Shown: one piece after another, positions 1 to 7,915 of the stretch | Layout of the letters: each line of letters opens with the position of its first letter | Position numbering within the stretch: the stretch's first letter is position 1 | From: JAUXFK01 sp034189035 | GTDB taxonomy: Bacteria; Desulfobacterota; UBA8473 | Reading direction: 5' to 3' | Length of the DNA: 18,218 nucleotides | Assembly: GCA_034189035.1 (NCBI GenBank) | Contig: JAXHVA010000084.1 | Span: 1-18,218, forward strand | Made by a program: the position numbers and the translations under genes | The notes under the pieces: model-generated | Databases searched by the model: none | Told to the model about the DNA's origin: nothing | What the model saw: the letters and a program-made list of their open reading frames with translations, nothing else

Positions 1-667
1 CCTCGTCTATCCTCTCTTGAATCTCGTCGAGTATGTCTTCAAAGGCCCTCTTGCCGGTCATATAGTACTCATAGTCCTTGCCTGCATACCCAAAACTGCC
101 ACCAACAGGAAGGCCCCACATGATCACACTGCACATGAGCTTCACTGCTTCCTCACTGCTTAAATCTCGCATTACTTTGCCCAAAGAGTCCCTGGGACCC
201 CAGTAATTGTTCAGTTCAGTCATGGTCTTCAGCGATTCCTTCTCTGGCGGAGGTACCAATACCGGGTCATTGTATATCTCCTCATTGATGAAACTCGCCA
301 AGTCATTGTGCCACATGATTGTATTCGGAAGACTGCCCGAGTAGCCCACAAGTTGCGCATGATCCGTTATAAAGATCGTTATGTTATCAAATACATGGGC
401 AAGTGCCTTTGCCCTTTTCACCATCGGCGGATCATTCTCGTTTTGCTTCCATGACTCCGTAAATAGAATTGGACGCTCCAGGTCAACGTGGAGGCCGGGC
501 TCGTACATGCCACCTCGTCGCCCTTTCTTCCATATCGCTTTTCTCAAGTAGTTCAGTCTTTTTGATCTCTTTTTCTCTGCTGCCCACCACCATTTCCTCT
601 CCTTTTCCAATTCCTTAATGTTATTCTCTTTATCTTCTTTTTCCTTATGTTTTGCTTCTGCTTTCAT
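1..667 (-). CDS. Glycyl radical enzyme, N-terminal part (truncated by window edge)
   Basis: The reading frame is open from ATG at 667 through the left edge, giving 222 codons with no stop. A Shine-Dalgarno AGGAGA lies 5 nt before the ATG. The first 55 residues are very basic and Lys/Glu-rich. From about residue 56 the protein resembles the N-terminal PFL domain of catabolic glycyl radical enzymes (benzylsuccinate synthase, arylacetate decarboxylase and related types): a D-L-E-R-P motif, then TESWKQNE, then MVKRAKALAHVFDNITIFI followed by LVGYSG. Family enzymes are about 800-900 aa, so the catalytic Cys and C-terminal radical Gly lie outside this window. The substrate cannot be decided from this part. 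It acts in the cytoplasm and needs a radical-SAM activase, not seen here. The gene follows a small ORF by 34 bp and probably shares its sigma-54 promoter. I am confident of the superfamily and unsure of the subtype. Confidence 0.8.
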   Translation of the reverse strand, partial: MKAEAKHKEKEDKENNIKELEKERKWWWAAEKKRSKRLNYLRKAIWKKGRRGGMYEPGLHVDLERPILFTESWKQNENDPPMVKRAKALAHVFDNITIFITDHAQLVGYSGSLPNTIMWHNDLASFINEEIYNDPVLVPPPEKESLKTMTELNNYWGPRDSLGKVMRDLSSEEAVKLMCSVIMWGLPVGGSFGYAGKDYEYYMTGKRAFEDILDEIQERIDE

Positions 668-701
668 ACATTCTCCTTTCCTTCCAACTTTGTGTTCATT
701 T

Positions 702-965
702 TTAAAAATTTTCCTGTTCTCTCCCCAAAAGATCCGCGCCTTTTTCGATCTTTTTCATTTTGCAACAAAGACATCTATTATTATTGTATATTGGAGATTG
801 CTGCGCTTCTACGAGCTTCTTTATCTTATATGCAGAGTCACGAACCACACTGTATATCAGATCAAATCCCGGTTCTTCTCTATCAGCATATCCCTCATTG
901 GAGACTTCAAACATCGTATTCACCAGTTCAAAAATCTTATCTATACTTTCCTGACACGATCTCAT
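702..965 (-). CDS. Small hypothetical protein upstream of glycyl radical enzyme gene
   Basis: This is an 87-aa ORF I do not recognise. I chose ATG at 965 because AGGTGG lies about 8 nt upstream; the frame could also start at GTG 977, but that codon overlaps the Shine-Dalgarno. The protein is charged, mostly helical in appearance, and has a cluster RCLCC near residues 68-72 with one further Cys at residue 4. It lies 34 bp before the glycyl radical enzyme and just downstream of a sigma-54-type promoter, so the two genes are probably one operon. Some glycyl radical enzymes have small Fe-S subunits (HpdC, BssB, BssC), but the Cys pattern here has too few cysteines to match HpdC. It could be an accessory subunit or an unrelated small protein. 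Confidence 0.55.
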   Translation of the reverse strand: MRSCQESIDKIFELVNTMFEVSNEGYADREEPGFDLIYSVVRDSAYKIKKLVEAQQSPIYNNNRCLCCKMKKIEKGADLLGREQENF

Positions 966-1007
966 CTTATACACCACCTAAAAATTTTTTTATGTCTTAC
1001 TAGAAAT

Positions 1008-1023
1008 AGCAGGATTTATGCCA
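1008..1023 (-). promoter_or_regulatory. Sigma-54 (-24/-12) promoter for the glycyl radical operon
   Basis: Read on the minus strand the site is TGGCATAAATCCTGCT. It matches the RpoN consensus TGGCAC-N5-TTGCW with the required GG-N10-GC spacing. The predicted start of transcription is near 997, leaving a leader of about 30 nt to the small ORF at 965 with AGGTGG in it. Sigma-54 promoters need an enhancer-binding ATPase, which fits the repeated TGAGACA elements further upstream. Confidence 0.65.
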
Positions 1024-1146
1024 ACATTTTAGATCTGATTTATAATATAAATAAATCGTTTTTATTTGCTTATATTTATATTATTTACTTAATAATTAAC
1101 TTTAAGTTTATCAGGGGCTTAAGCAGAGGATTAATAAACGATATAA

Positions 1147-1460
1147 TGAGACATTGTTGAGACAATCCATATTGAGTAGAACCAAATTCAATTTGAATGC
1201 ATTTAAAGATAAGGAGTCTTCTTATTGAAAATTGGAATTTTACAAAAGGTTTATATGGCTTTGTAAATAAAGCTTTACTTAAATAATTTTGATGGGCAAA
1301 TGAGAAGAGAGAAAACCTATCGTTACTCAATAACGAAAATCATATGGGCGGGACTCAATAGTGTCTCATTCTATTAATGAAACATTTATGTCTCAAAAGA
1401 ACAATCGAAAAGGTTGTACAGGCGAGTGAAAAAGCAAAATTCTCTCAGAGAGACATTGTT
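1147..1460. promoter_or_regulatory. Cluster of TGAGACA elements upstream of the sigma-54 promoter
   Basis: The 450 bp between the sigma-54 promoter and the amidohydrolase remnant holds no convincing gene. It has four exact copies of TGAGACA or its complement: 1147-1153 and 1158-1164 (tandem, 11 bp apart, about one helical turn), then TGTCTCA at 1362-1368 and 1389-1395. A fifth related AGACATTGTT lies at 1451-1460 and repeats the sequence at 1149-1158. A small palindrome ATTGT-N4-ACAAT sits at 1153-1166. The nearest pair is about 125-140 bp upstream of the -24 element, a usual distance for enhancer-binding protein sites. The role is inferred. Confidence 0.4.
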
Positions 1461-1473
1461 TGTTTAGCCAGCA

Positions 1474-3033
1474 TTATATACTATCCCACATTACCCTACC
1501 GTCCATAATGGTTTGAATCACTTTTAAATCCATCATCTCTTCTGGGGCTATTTGAGTGGGATCATTATTCAAGACTACCAGATCGGCAAGTTTCCCTTTA
1601 GAAACGGACCCCTTTATTCCTTCCTCAAATGATGCATATGCACCGCATAGGATATACATTCCAAGTGCATCTATTACAGAGATACTTTCATCTCCGCAAA
1701 GGACCTGCCCATTTTCCACCCCGCTTGTCACAGCCGCGTAAATACCTGTCAATGGATTGCTTGGCACTACAGGCGAGTCTGAGCCAAAGGCAATCTGAAT
1801 GTTGTTTTTACAGTATGATTCAAAAGGGAAGACCCATTTCAACTGAGATGGAGAAATTCCATTGAAGTATCTCTGTCCAGTATAATAGAGGAACGAGGGC
1901 TGGCTTACTATGATCGGATTATTCTTTTTTAGATGCGGCAATAAATCAGGAGGGCAGACAGCACAGTGCTCCAAACGATGGCGCAGATCATATTTGGGCA
2001 TTTCCGGCAGAATAGACTCTATGGCTTTGAGGGATGCCTGTAAAATATAAACATCGCTCACATGAAAGGCAAGCTGAAAGGCGGCCTTTTGCGCCATGAA
2101 TACCACTTGATTGGTCTCCTCTTATGGAGGATGGATAGACCCCGTGCTCTCATCGAGAGCAATCTTTACTCCGCCCAAACGCAACCGTCTATCACCACTG
2201 CCAGTGATAAGCCCTAAGTCCTCTACGGAATCGGGACCTATCGGCAGAGTAAGTCTAGGAGATAAAATTCCCTCGTCTATGAGCCCTTTGAATTTCTGCT
2301 AGTGGTATAATCCATTGGTCCAGCTCATATCCTGTAAAGATTTAATTCCAAACGAGAGGTATGCATTGTTTGCTGACTTCATCCCCTCTTCCAATTCATT
2401 ATCATCGAGAGAAGGTATCGTTCTTTCTACCTGCTCGTTCCTGCCTGAGATCATCCCATTTAGCATTTTTGTCTCACTCTCTCTATGAATAGTACCGGTT
2501 GAGGAATCTTTAGTCTGTCTGTCGAAACCCGCAATCTGTAATGCCATACTGTTTAAAAAACAGGGCTGCCCATAGCGATGTATAAGAATAACAGGGTTTT
2601 CCAGTGCAGCTTCATCCAATTCCCAACGGTTCGGAGCACGTCTATCTGAAAAATCAACTTCATCGTAATTTGCCACCCTTATCCATTTGCCAGGTTCGGT
2701 CTTCTCTGCCCGTTTACGAATCTGCTCTTTTATATCATCTATGTCCCTGACCGCATCTTTTGAGCAATCAACATAAACCATTGTTGCGCCAAGAGATAGC
2801 GGATGACAATGGGCATCGTTGAAAGCGGGAATTACAGCCCCCCCCTCACAGTCAATTCGTTTTGTATCTCTTTTCTTGAATTGGTCGAGTTCACCTCTTC
2901 TGCCAACCCCTATGATATTATTGCCTTTTATTGCCAAAAAATCGGCAGATGCCTGTAAGAGATCGAGGGTGATTACCTTTGCGTTATAAAGAACGCAATC
3001 TGCTGCACATTCAGAATTCTCATTTCTCATCAC
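1474..3033 (-). pseudogene. YtcJ-type amidohydrolase (Amidohydro_3), disrupted by two in-frame stops
   Basis: The frame can be read without any shift from GTG/ATG at 3033/3030 to the stop at 1474, 519 codons, near the 520-550 aa usual for this metal-dependent hydrolase family. It is interrupted by TAG at 2299-2301 (codon 245) and TAA at 2122-2124 (codon 304). The metal-binding HxH (DAHCH, His75 and His77), the HRLEH motif, the GSDSPV segment and the C-terminal GKLADLVVL segment are all present. Family members hydrolyse amide or cyclic C-N bonds in small molecules and the substrate here is unknown. The stretch between the two stops (for example LRLGGVKIALDES) still looks like the family, so mutation is recent. 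A Shine-Dalgarno AAGGTGG lies 9 nt before the GTG. It overlaps the Cys-rich ORF upstream by 14 bp. Stop-codon suppression is possible but two different stops make it unlikely. Confidence 0.85.
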
Positions 3034-3274
3034 TATATTTTACCACCTTTTTGATTCGAGTTTTGCAGAATATTGTCGATCTCTTCTCATGCCCCTGTTT
3101 AAAGGAGAGAGGGGTGTCGCACAAATTCTTTTGACCAAGGCATTCTTTACACCGTAATTCGCTACAGATTTGGCACGAATAACAATCCTTACAATTGTAC
3201 TTCTTACTCCTTGCAGGGCTCTCATTTGGAACATATACCTTTCCCTTAAGACCAGAAACACTTTCAAAAGCCAT
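3020..3274 (-). CDS. Small Cys-rich protein
   Basis: This ORF encodes 84 aa, unrecognised. The centre has a dense Cys cluster with spacing C-x2-C-x2-C-x2-C-x4-C-x2-C (CKDCYSCQICSELRCKEC), then two more Cys further on. This pattern suggests a small zinc or iron-sulfur binding protein, though no named family is assigned. Its end overlaps the start of the amidohydrolase remnant by 14 bp, as in translational coupling. It follows cydB by 66 bp, and may be the last genes of that transcript. No strong Shine-Dalgarno is visible before ATG 3274, so the start is uncertain and the ORF could be a remnant of something longer. Confidence 0.5.
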   Translation of the reverse strand: MAFESVSGLKGKVYVPNESPARSKKYNCKDCYSCQICSELRCKECLGQKNLCDTPLSFKQGHEKRSTIFCKTRIKKVVKYSDEK

Positions 3275-3340
3275 ATCTATTTACTGAAATAATAGGTTGG
3301 AATAGTTTCGTTTTTTTTAAAGAGTCGCAAGAAGCGGCAA

Positions 3341-4369
3341 TCAATACGCCTCATCGTAATTCATATCATCCTCTGTTATCTTTCCTTTAAACAGATTGTA
3401 CGCCCATGCCTGATATGCAATAACAATAGGTATGAAAATGACTGTAACTGTGAACATAATCTTCAATGTAAGCAGACTTGAAGATGCATTATGGGCAGTG
3501 AGACTGTATTGAGGACTGATACTCGAAGGGAATAGGTTTGGATACAATCCAATCACTCCAAAAAAAGTGGCTCCAACAATCGTGAGGCAAGAAGAAAACC
3601 ATGCCTTAAAATAGGCCTGATTCTTCAGAAAAATCCTTACACACAAAAGGGTAAGCACAGTAATCAGGATGACTAGAAACAAAATAGGGTGAACCAGGTA
3701 ATTGTCATATAAATGAGTAAAGAATTTGCTCGCAATGAGGAAGATTACGGCAACGATCAGAAGAACCGGCCAGATCGCATTCGCTGTTGAGACCGCCCTC
3801 TTATGAAGATCACCCTCGGTCTTGATGGACAGCCATATAGCACCATGTTGAACAAAGAGCAACAGGAAAAGCAGACCGGTAAAAAGTCCGTAAGGGTTGA
3901 GCAGTGTTAACAGAGTCCCTTGATAGACGCCTTGTTGATCAAAGGGAATCCCCTGAAATATGTTTCCAAAGACCACACCGAACAGTATCGCAGGAGCAAT
4001 ACTCCCTATAAATATACATGAATCCCAAATCTTTCGCCAAGAAGGGCTGTCCACTTTCCCCCTGAACTCAAAGGAAACCCCCCTGAGTATCAGGGCAAAC
4101 AGAATAAGCATCAGTGCTGAATAGAGCGAAGAGAACATCACCGCATAGACCAAGGGAAACGCGGCAAATGTTACCCCGCCTGCTGTGATTAGCCACACCT
4201 CGTTTCCGTCCCAAAGAGGCCCCAAAGACTGAATAATCAAACGCTTATCCGCTTCGTTCTTTCCAAGAAAGGGATGGAGTGTGCCTACTCCAAAGTCAAA
4301 ACCATCTGTCATAAAGAAAATCGCCCATAGAAGGCCCCAGAGAAAAAACCATATTGTTTCTATTATCAT
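3341..4369 (-). CDS. cydB: Cytochrome bd ubiquinol oxidase subunit II
   Basis: This 342-aa integral membrane protein is the second subunit of the cytochrome bd oxidase, which reduces O2 to water with quinol electrons. The N-terminus has the family signature TDGFDFGVG (residues 21-29) followed by WDGNEVWLITAGG (53-65), containing the conserved Asp that corresponds to the proton-pathway Asp of E. coli CydB. Eight or nine hydrophobic segments follow, and the C-terminus keeps the ITEDDM-type tail. Length is slightly below the E. coli protein (379 aa). It follows cydA by 75 bp. Instead of a normal Shine-Dalgarno, the leader has a run of nine G preceded by eight T, 9-26 nt before the ATG. No small CydX-like ORF was recognised. 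In a strict anaerobe the complex most likely protects against traces of oxygen. Confidence 0.95.
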   Translation of the reverse strand: MIIETIWFFLWGLLWAIFFMTDGFDFGVGTLHPFLGKNEADKRLIIQSLGPLWDGNEVWLITAGGVTFAAFPLVYAVMFSSLYSALMLILFALILRGVSFEFRGKVDSPSWRKIWDSCIFIGSIAPAILFGVVFGNIFQGIPFDQQGVYQGTLLTLLNPYGLFTGLLFLLLFVQHGAIWLSIKTEGDLHKRAVSTANAIWPVLLIVAVIFLIASKFFTHLYDNYLVHPILFLVILITVLTLLCVRIFLKNQAYFKAWFSSCLTIVGATFFGVIGLYPNLFPSSISPQYSLTAHNASSSLLTLKIMFTVTVIFIPIVIAYQAWAYNLFKGKITEDDMNYDEAY

Positions 4370-4378
4370 TGTTCGTTT

Positions 4379-4395
4379 CCCCCCCCCAAAAAAAA
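4379..4395 (-). repeat. Homopolymer tract T8-G9 in the cydA-cydB gap
   Basis: On the plus strand nine C (4379-4387) are followed by eight A (4388-4395); on the coding strand this is T8-G9 ending 9 nt before the cydB ATG. It occupies the place where a Shine-Dalgarno would be expected. Such runs are prone to slippage in vivo and to miscounting in sequencing. Confidence 0.7.
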
Positions 4396-4444
4396 TTCAA
4401 TCATCTCAATCGAGGATTTATACCACGTCTTCGATTGTAAAATC

Positions 4445-5749
4445 TCAATTATCCACTGGGCCTTTTATAGCGTTTTTCGCCATGAGATAAAAAGCAACCG
4501 CGCCCAACAAACCATACACCAGTATAAAGGCAATAAGCGATGTTGCCACCTGTGATGTTGCAATCGGTGACACCGCATCTGAGGTCCTCATCAGCTTATA
4601 CACAATCCAGGGTTGACGCCCCACTTCGGCAACGATCCATCCGAGTTGATTTGCAATATAGGGCAAAGGGATTGACAGGACCATCAGCCCAAGATATAGG
4701 GGGCTTTGAACCAGACGGTTTCTTTTGTAAATGCCAATCAGTGTCATCAAAACAAAATAGAAACCAAGCCCGACCATGCCTTTGAAAGCAAATGATGTGA
4801 TCAAAACAGGCGGCCTATCATCTTTGGGGAAGTCCTTAAGCCCTTTTACTTCGGCATTGAAATCATGATAGCCCAAAAAACTGAGAAGACCGGGGATTGA
4901 ACCGATCTCGATGATGTTCTTCTCCTTTTCATTGGAAGGAATCGTAAAGAGTCGAACAGGGGCTTTTCTGCTTGTCTCCCAATGCGATTCCATTGCTGCC
5001 AGCTTTGCAGGCTGAGTTTCAGCAACATGAACCCCATGCATATCCCCCTCTATGATGACAAAAAAGGAAAATATCAGACTGAATATCAAAGCCATTTTAA
5101 ATGACCTTGTAAAGAACTCAATATGCTGGTTTTTAAGGAGATGAAATGCACTGATCCCCATCACGAAAAAGGCACTCAGGATATAGGCACCACCAACTGT
5201 ATGAAAAAATTCAAGAAGAGCAAACTTTTGAAAGATGACCGCTGTAAAATCAGTCAGTTCTGCCCTCCCCTCCCTTATGGTATACCCCACAGGATGTTGC
5301 ATCCAAGCATTTGCCGTCAGTATCCATACAGCAGAGAGGTTCGATGCCCCTGCAACAAGCCACATTACAGTTGCATGTGCCCTCTTTGAAAGCCTTTTCC
5401 AGCCAAAGACCCAAACACCGATCATCGTAGATTCAAGGAAGAAAGCAGCAGTAGCCTCAATTGCAAGCAGAGAGCCGAAGATATCTCCCATAAAGGCAGA
5501 ATATCGAGACCAGTTTGTTCCGAATTGAAATTCAAGCGTAATTCCCGTTACAATACCCAAAGCAAAGTTGATGAGAAACAGCTTGCCCCAGAACTTTGTC
5601 ATGGAAAGATATGTCTCATCCCCTGTTCTCACATACTTTGTCTCCATAATCGCCACAAGGATTGATAGCCCTAGGGTCAATGGTACAAAGAGAAAATGAA
5701 ACATGGTAGCCGCTGCAAATTGCAGTCGCGAAAGCATTACCACATCCAC
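4445..5749 (-). CDS. cydA: Cytochrome bd ubiquinol oxidase subunit I
   Basis: This is the haem-bearing, quinol-oxidising subunit of cytochrome bd. The frame is open up to TTG 5755, but AGGAGG lies directly against that codon and 7 nt before GTG 5749; a GTG start also aligns with the E. coli N-terminus (LSRLQFA motif), giving 434 aa. Numbered from TTG, the axial and proton-channel residues are present: His20, Glu100 and Glu108 (LAIEATAAFFLEST), His185, the quinol-loop KLAAMESHWET with Lys251 and Glu256, Met327, and GRQPW at 379-383. The protein is short, lacking the long C-terminal Q-loop insertion of E. coli CydA (522 aa), so it is the short-Q-loop type. The gene ends with TGA. It lies about 190 bp downstream of cooS, beyond a strong hairpin, so it probably has its own promoter. 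Confidence 0.96.
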   Translation of the reverse strand: MDVVMLSRLQFAAATMFHFLFVPLTLGLSILVAIMETKYVRTGDETYLSMTKFWGKLFLINFALGIVTGITLEFQFGTNWSRYSAFMGDIFGSLLAIEATAAFFLESTMIGVWVFGWKRLSKRAHATVMWLVAGASNLSAVWILTANAWMQHPVGYTIREGRAELTDFTAVIFQKFALLEFFHTVGGAYILSAFFVMGISAFHLLKNQHIEFFTRSFKMALIFSLIFSFFVIIEGDMHGVHVAETQPAKLAAMESHWETSRKAPVRLFTIPSNEKEKNIIEIGSIPGLLSFLGYHDFNAEVKGLKDFPKDDRPPVLITSFAFKGMVGLGFYFVLMTLIGIYKRNRLVQSPLYLGLMVLSIPLPYIANQLGWIVAEVGRQPWIVYKLMRTSDAVSPIATSQVATSLIAFILVYGLLGAVAFYLMAKNAIKGPVDN

Positions 5750-5904
5750 AGCCAATCCTCCTTTTGTTGAAGATTAGGTTTTAGTAAGATTTCTACCAAA
5801 TAATGATTTGAATTTCTTTTGATCACATTTTTTATGTGGTTAGAAAGGTTCAATGTAAGCGAAGCGAAAAATTGCAAATTGTTTGAGGGAGTTTATACGT
5901 GAGT

Positions 5905-5936
5905 TATATTTGGGGGGCAGATGCCCCCCAAATATA
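5905..5936 (-). terminator. Strong GC-rich hairpin just after cooS
   Basis: The perfect inverted repeat TATATTTGGGGGGCA / TGCCCCCCAAATATA (15-bp arms, 2 nt between them) begins 5 bp beyond the cooS stop codon. The real loop is probably CATCTG or similar. No clear U-run follows on the minus strand, so it may end transcription inefficiently or may stabilise the 3' end of the cooS mRNA. Confidence 0.6.
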
Positions 5937-5941
5937 CGATA

Positions 5942-7915
5942 TTATGCAGCTGAAAGGTCACGTCTGTCTGCCATGTCGAGGAGAACTCTCTCCCTAGCCT
6001 TGTCAATACCCAAGTCTTTTCTCTTCTTGTCAATATGTTCAATCATCATCCGGGCCATCTCATATGGATCCGGAGTAAATCCCCACTTACCAAACCCCAG
6101 GTCTTCCAGTCCTTTAAAGAGCATGTTGTGAAATTTGGTCTCTTTAATGATCGGAAAAGTTACACCAAAAACTGTAAAAACCCCTGAAGTGACAAAATAG
6201 TGCCCAATCGCTATAGCCTTTTCACTCATCCATTCAGGAGCTGCACCGGCCACCGGTAAATCTGATAAGCTTTCACCAAGACCACCTACCCTGACCATTT
6301 CAGAGCATGCGACGAGTATTCTACTGTTATCAACGCAGGAACCGAGACCCAGAACCGGTGGCATACCTACCGTTTCACAAACCTCCTGGAGCCCTGGACC
6401 TGCCAGATGCGCCGCCTCTGGTGTATATAGGCCTGCCTTGGCAATTGCAATCTGCGAGCATCCTGTTTGAACCACGAGGACATCGTTCTTGATTAACTCC
6501 TTGACAAGCTCGACATGAACCCAATCCTGCTTAACCCTTGGATTCGTACATCCTACCACACCTGCGACTCCCCGGATCCTTCCGTTGATGATATTATCAT
6601 TCAACGGGGCGTATGACCCCCTGAAGGTACCCCCGAGCATGTAATTGATATACTCGTGAGAAAAGCCATGGATACCTATATTTCTGATCTGTGGGATTTC
6701 AATTGGTGTATTACGGTTCTTGAATCGAACAATTGCCATCTCAACAATCCTGTCCGTACATTCTTGCGGCTCATTCTCTTCGAACTGGATATGTTCGGCA
6801 CCCTCAATGCGGCACCTGGGATTCGTAGTAAAGAGCTTCGTTCCATAGCACTGTGCCACCTTTACCAGTCCCTGTTTGATACACTGTACATCTACACCCA
6901 TAGCATCGACCGCACCGGTGACAAGCACAGCCTCAGTAGACATGAAATTTCCTGCATGAGGAATCCCATGACGAGAGAGCATCTCTGCACCGGAACAGCA
7001 CATTCCTAGCAGGTTAATCCCTTCAGCACCCGCATCTTTGGCAGCTTGAATGAAGGTAGGGTCATTTACCGATTGTAGCATTGACTCAAAGAGGTTAGGT
7101 TCATGGCCATGAATGATGATATTCACCTGATCTTCCTTCAGACACCCCATATTGACTTCACCTCTTACGGGTGTGGGTGTTCCAAAGAGAATATCTGATA
7201 TCTCAGTAGCAACCATAGATCCTCCCCATCCATCTGCCAGGGCTGTCCGGCTGCACTGCTTAATGATGTTTTCAAAGTCTTGGTCTACTCCCATGTGAGT
7301 GCGATGCATTAATTCCATAATCTCTCGCATAGCCCCCCTGGGAACAAGACCATGCTTCCTCCATAGATCGAGTGTCTTTTGAGGCACCCGCTTTGCAAAG
7401 GGAATCTCTCCTTCTACTTGTATATAGGTGCGTTCCAGCTCATGAAAGAGATCCATGGCGATATCCTTAATCTCTCGCCCTTCAGTCTCAATGCCTATTG
7501 AGTTGGCTACCTCTTCCAGCTTCATAGGGTCCTTGATCGTATACCCTTCAATCTTTTCATTTACGACCTCTCTAAAAACATCGAGCATTGTCATGCCATG
7601 GTCAGTATGTGAGGCAGCTCCGCTTGCCACCATTCTGGCAAAATTTCTCGCCATTATTGTATCGATCGTCGCTCCACAGACTCCCACCTTACTGTATGGT
7701 TCTTTAGAGGTTAAACGACATGGGCCCATAGAACAGTGTTTACAGCAAGCTGAATCCGCCCCTATGGGGCAGGCCTTCATCTCTGCTGCCCTATCAAAAG
7801 CAGTCTGTACACCATCCTTTTGAGCCTTTTCAAGCATCTGCGTTGTAGCCTCGCAGATAGTTACATCCTTTACATTAATCTTCTTTTCCGATTTTGCCTT
7901 TTTATCTTCTCCCAT
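5942..7915 (-). CDS. cooS: Anaerobic carbon monoxide dehydrogenase catalytic subunit
   Basis: CooS oxidises CO to CO2 and passes two electrons to a ferredoxin-like carrier. I chose ATG 7915 because GAGGAGGT lies 6 nt upstream; this gives 657 aa, close to the usual 630-640. The frame is open further upstream (to TTG 8110), but that part is the tail of the preceding sulfite-reductase-like frame. In 657-aa numbering the D- and B-cluster cysteines are 49, 57, 58, 61, 66 and 80 (ACCKHCSMGPC). The C-cluster ligands are the HGH motif 269-271, Cys307, Cys345, Cys456, Cys486 and Cys527, with the catalytic-base Lys566 in SEKAIAIG. All residues needed for the Ni-Fe-S site are present. No cooF, cooC or acetyl-CoA synthase gene is seen nearby, so this is a lone CODH among redox-stress genes. 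Protein numbering was aligned by eye to the Carboxydothermus CODH-II sequence from memory. Confidence 0.96.
   Translation of the reverse strand: MGEDKKAKSEKKINVKDVTICEATTQMLEKAQKDGVQTAFDRAAEMKACPIGADSACCKHCSMGPCRLTSKEPYSKVGVCGATIDTIMARNFARMVASGAASHTDHGMTMLDVFREVVNEKIEGYTIKDPMKLEEVANSIGIETEGREIKDIAMDLFHELERTYIQVEGEIPFAKRVPQKTLDLWRKHGLVPRGAMREIMELMHRTHMGVDQDFENIIKQCSRTALADGWGGSMVATEISDILFGTPTPVRGEVNMGCLKEDQVNIIIHGHEPNLFESMLQSVNDPTFIQAAKDAGAEGINLLGMCCSGAEMLSRHGIPHAGNFMSTEAVLVTGAVDAMGVDVQCIKQGLVKVAQCYGTKLFTTNPRCRIEGAEHIQFEENEPQECTDRIVEMAIVRFKNRNTPIEIPQIRNIGIHGFSHEYINYMLGGTFRGSYAPLNDNIINGRIRGVAGVVGCTNPRVKQDWVHVELVKELIKNDVLVVQTGCSQIAIAKAGLYTPEAAHLAGPGLQEVCETVGMPPVLGLGSCVDNSRILVACSEMVRVGGLGESLSDLPVAGAAPEWMSEKAIAIGHYFVTSGVFTVFGVTFPIIKETKFHNMLFKGLEDLGFGKWGFTPDPYEMARMMIEHIDKKRKDLGIDKARERVLLDMADRRDLSAA

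Noticed and set aside
153..200. Apparent frameshift in the glycyl radical enzyme near 180-190
   Set aside because: It came from miscounting a C run; on recount the frame is open from 667 to the window edge.
618..1160. Plus-strand ORFs of 180 and 118 aa opposite the small ORF
   Set aside because: They overlap the minus-strand small ORF, promoter and ribosome sites, are rich in Phe, Ser and Ile from AT-rich antisense, and have no Shine-Dalgarno.
1085..1330. 81-aa minus-strand ORF
   Set aside because: Composition looks like AT-rich noise, there is no ribosome site, and it lies among the repeated regulatory elements.
1380..1473. Possible helix-turn-helix remnant on the plus strand (KAKFSQRDIV)
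   Set aside because: Only about 25 codons with no start or continuation; too short to support a gene.
2299..2301. In-frame TAG as pyrrolysine
   Set aside because: A second in-frame stop of another type (TAA) follows 59 codons later, so simple loss of function is more likely.
6307..7009. Plus-strand ORFs antisense to cooS
   Set aside because: They are shadows of a strongly conserved gene and show no family features.
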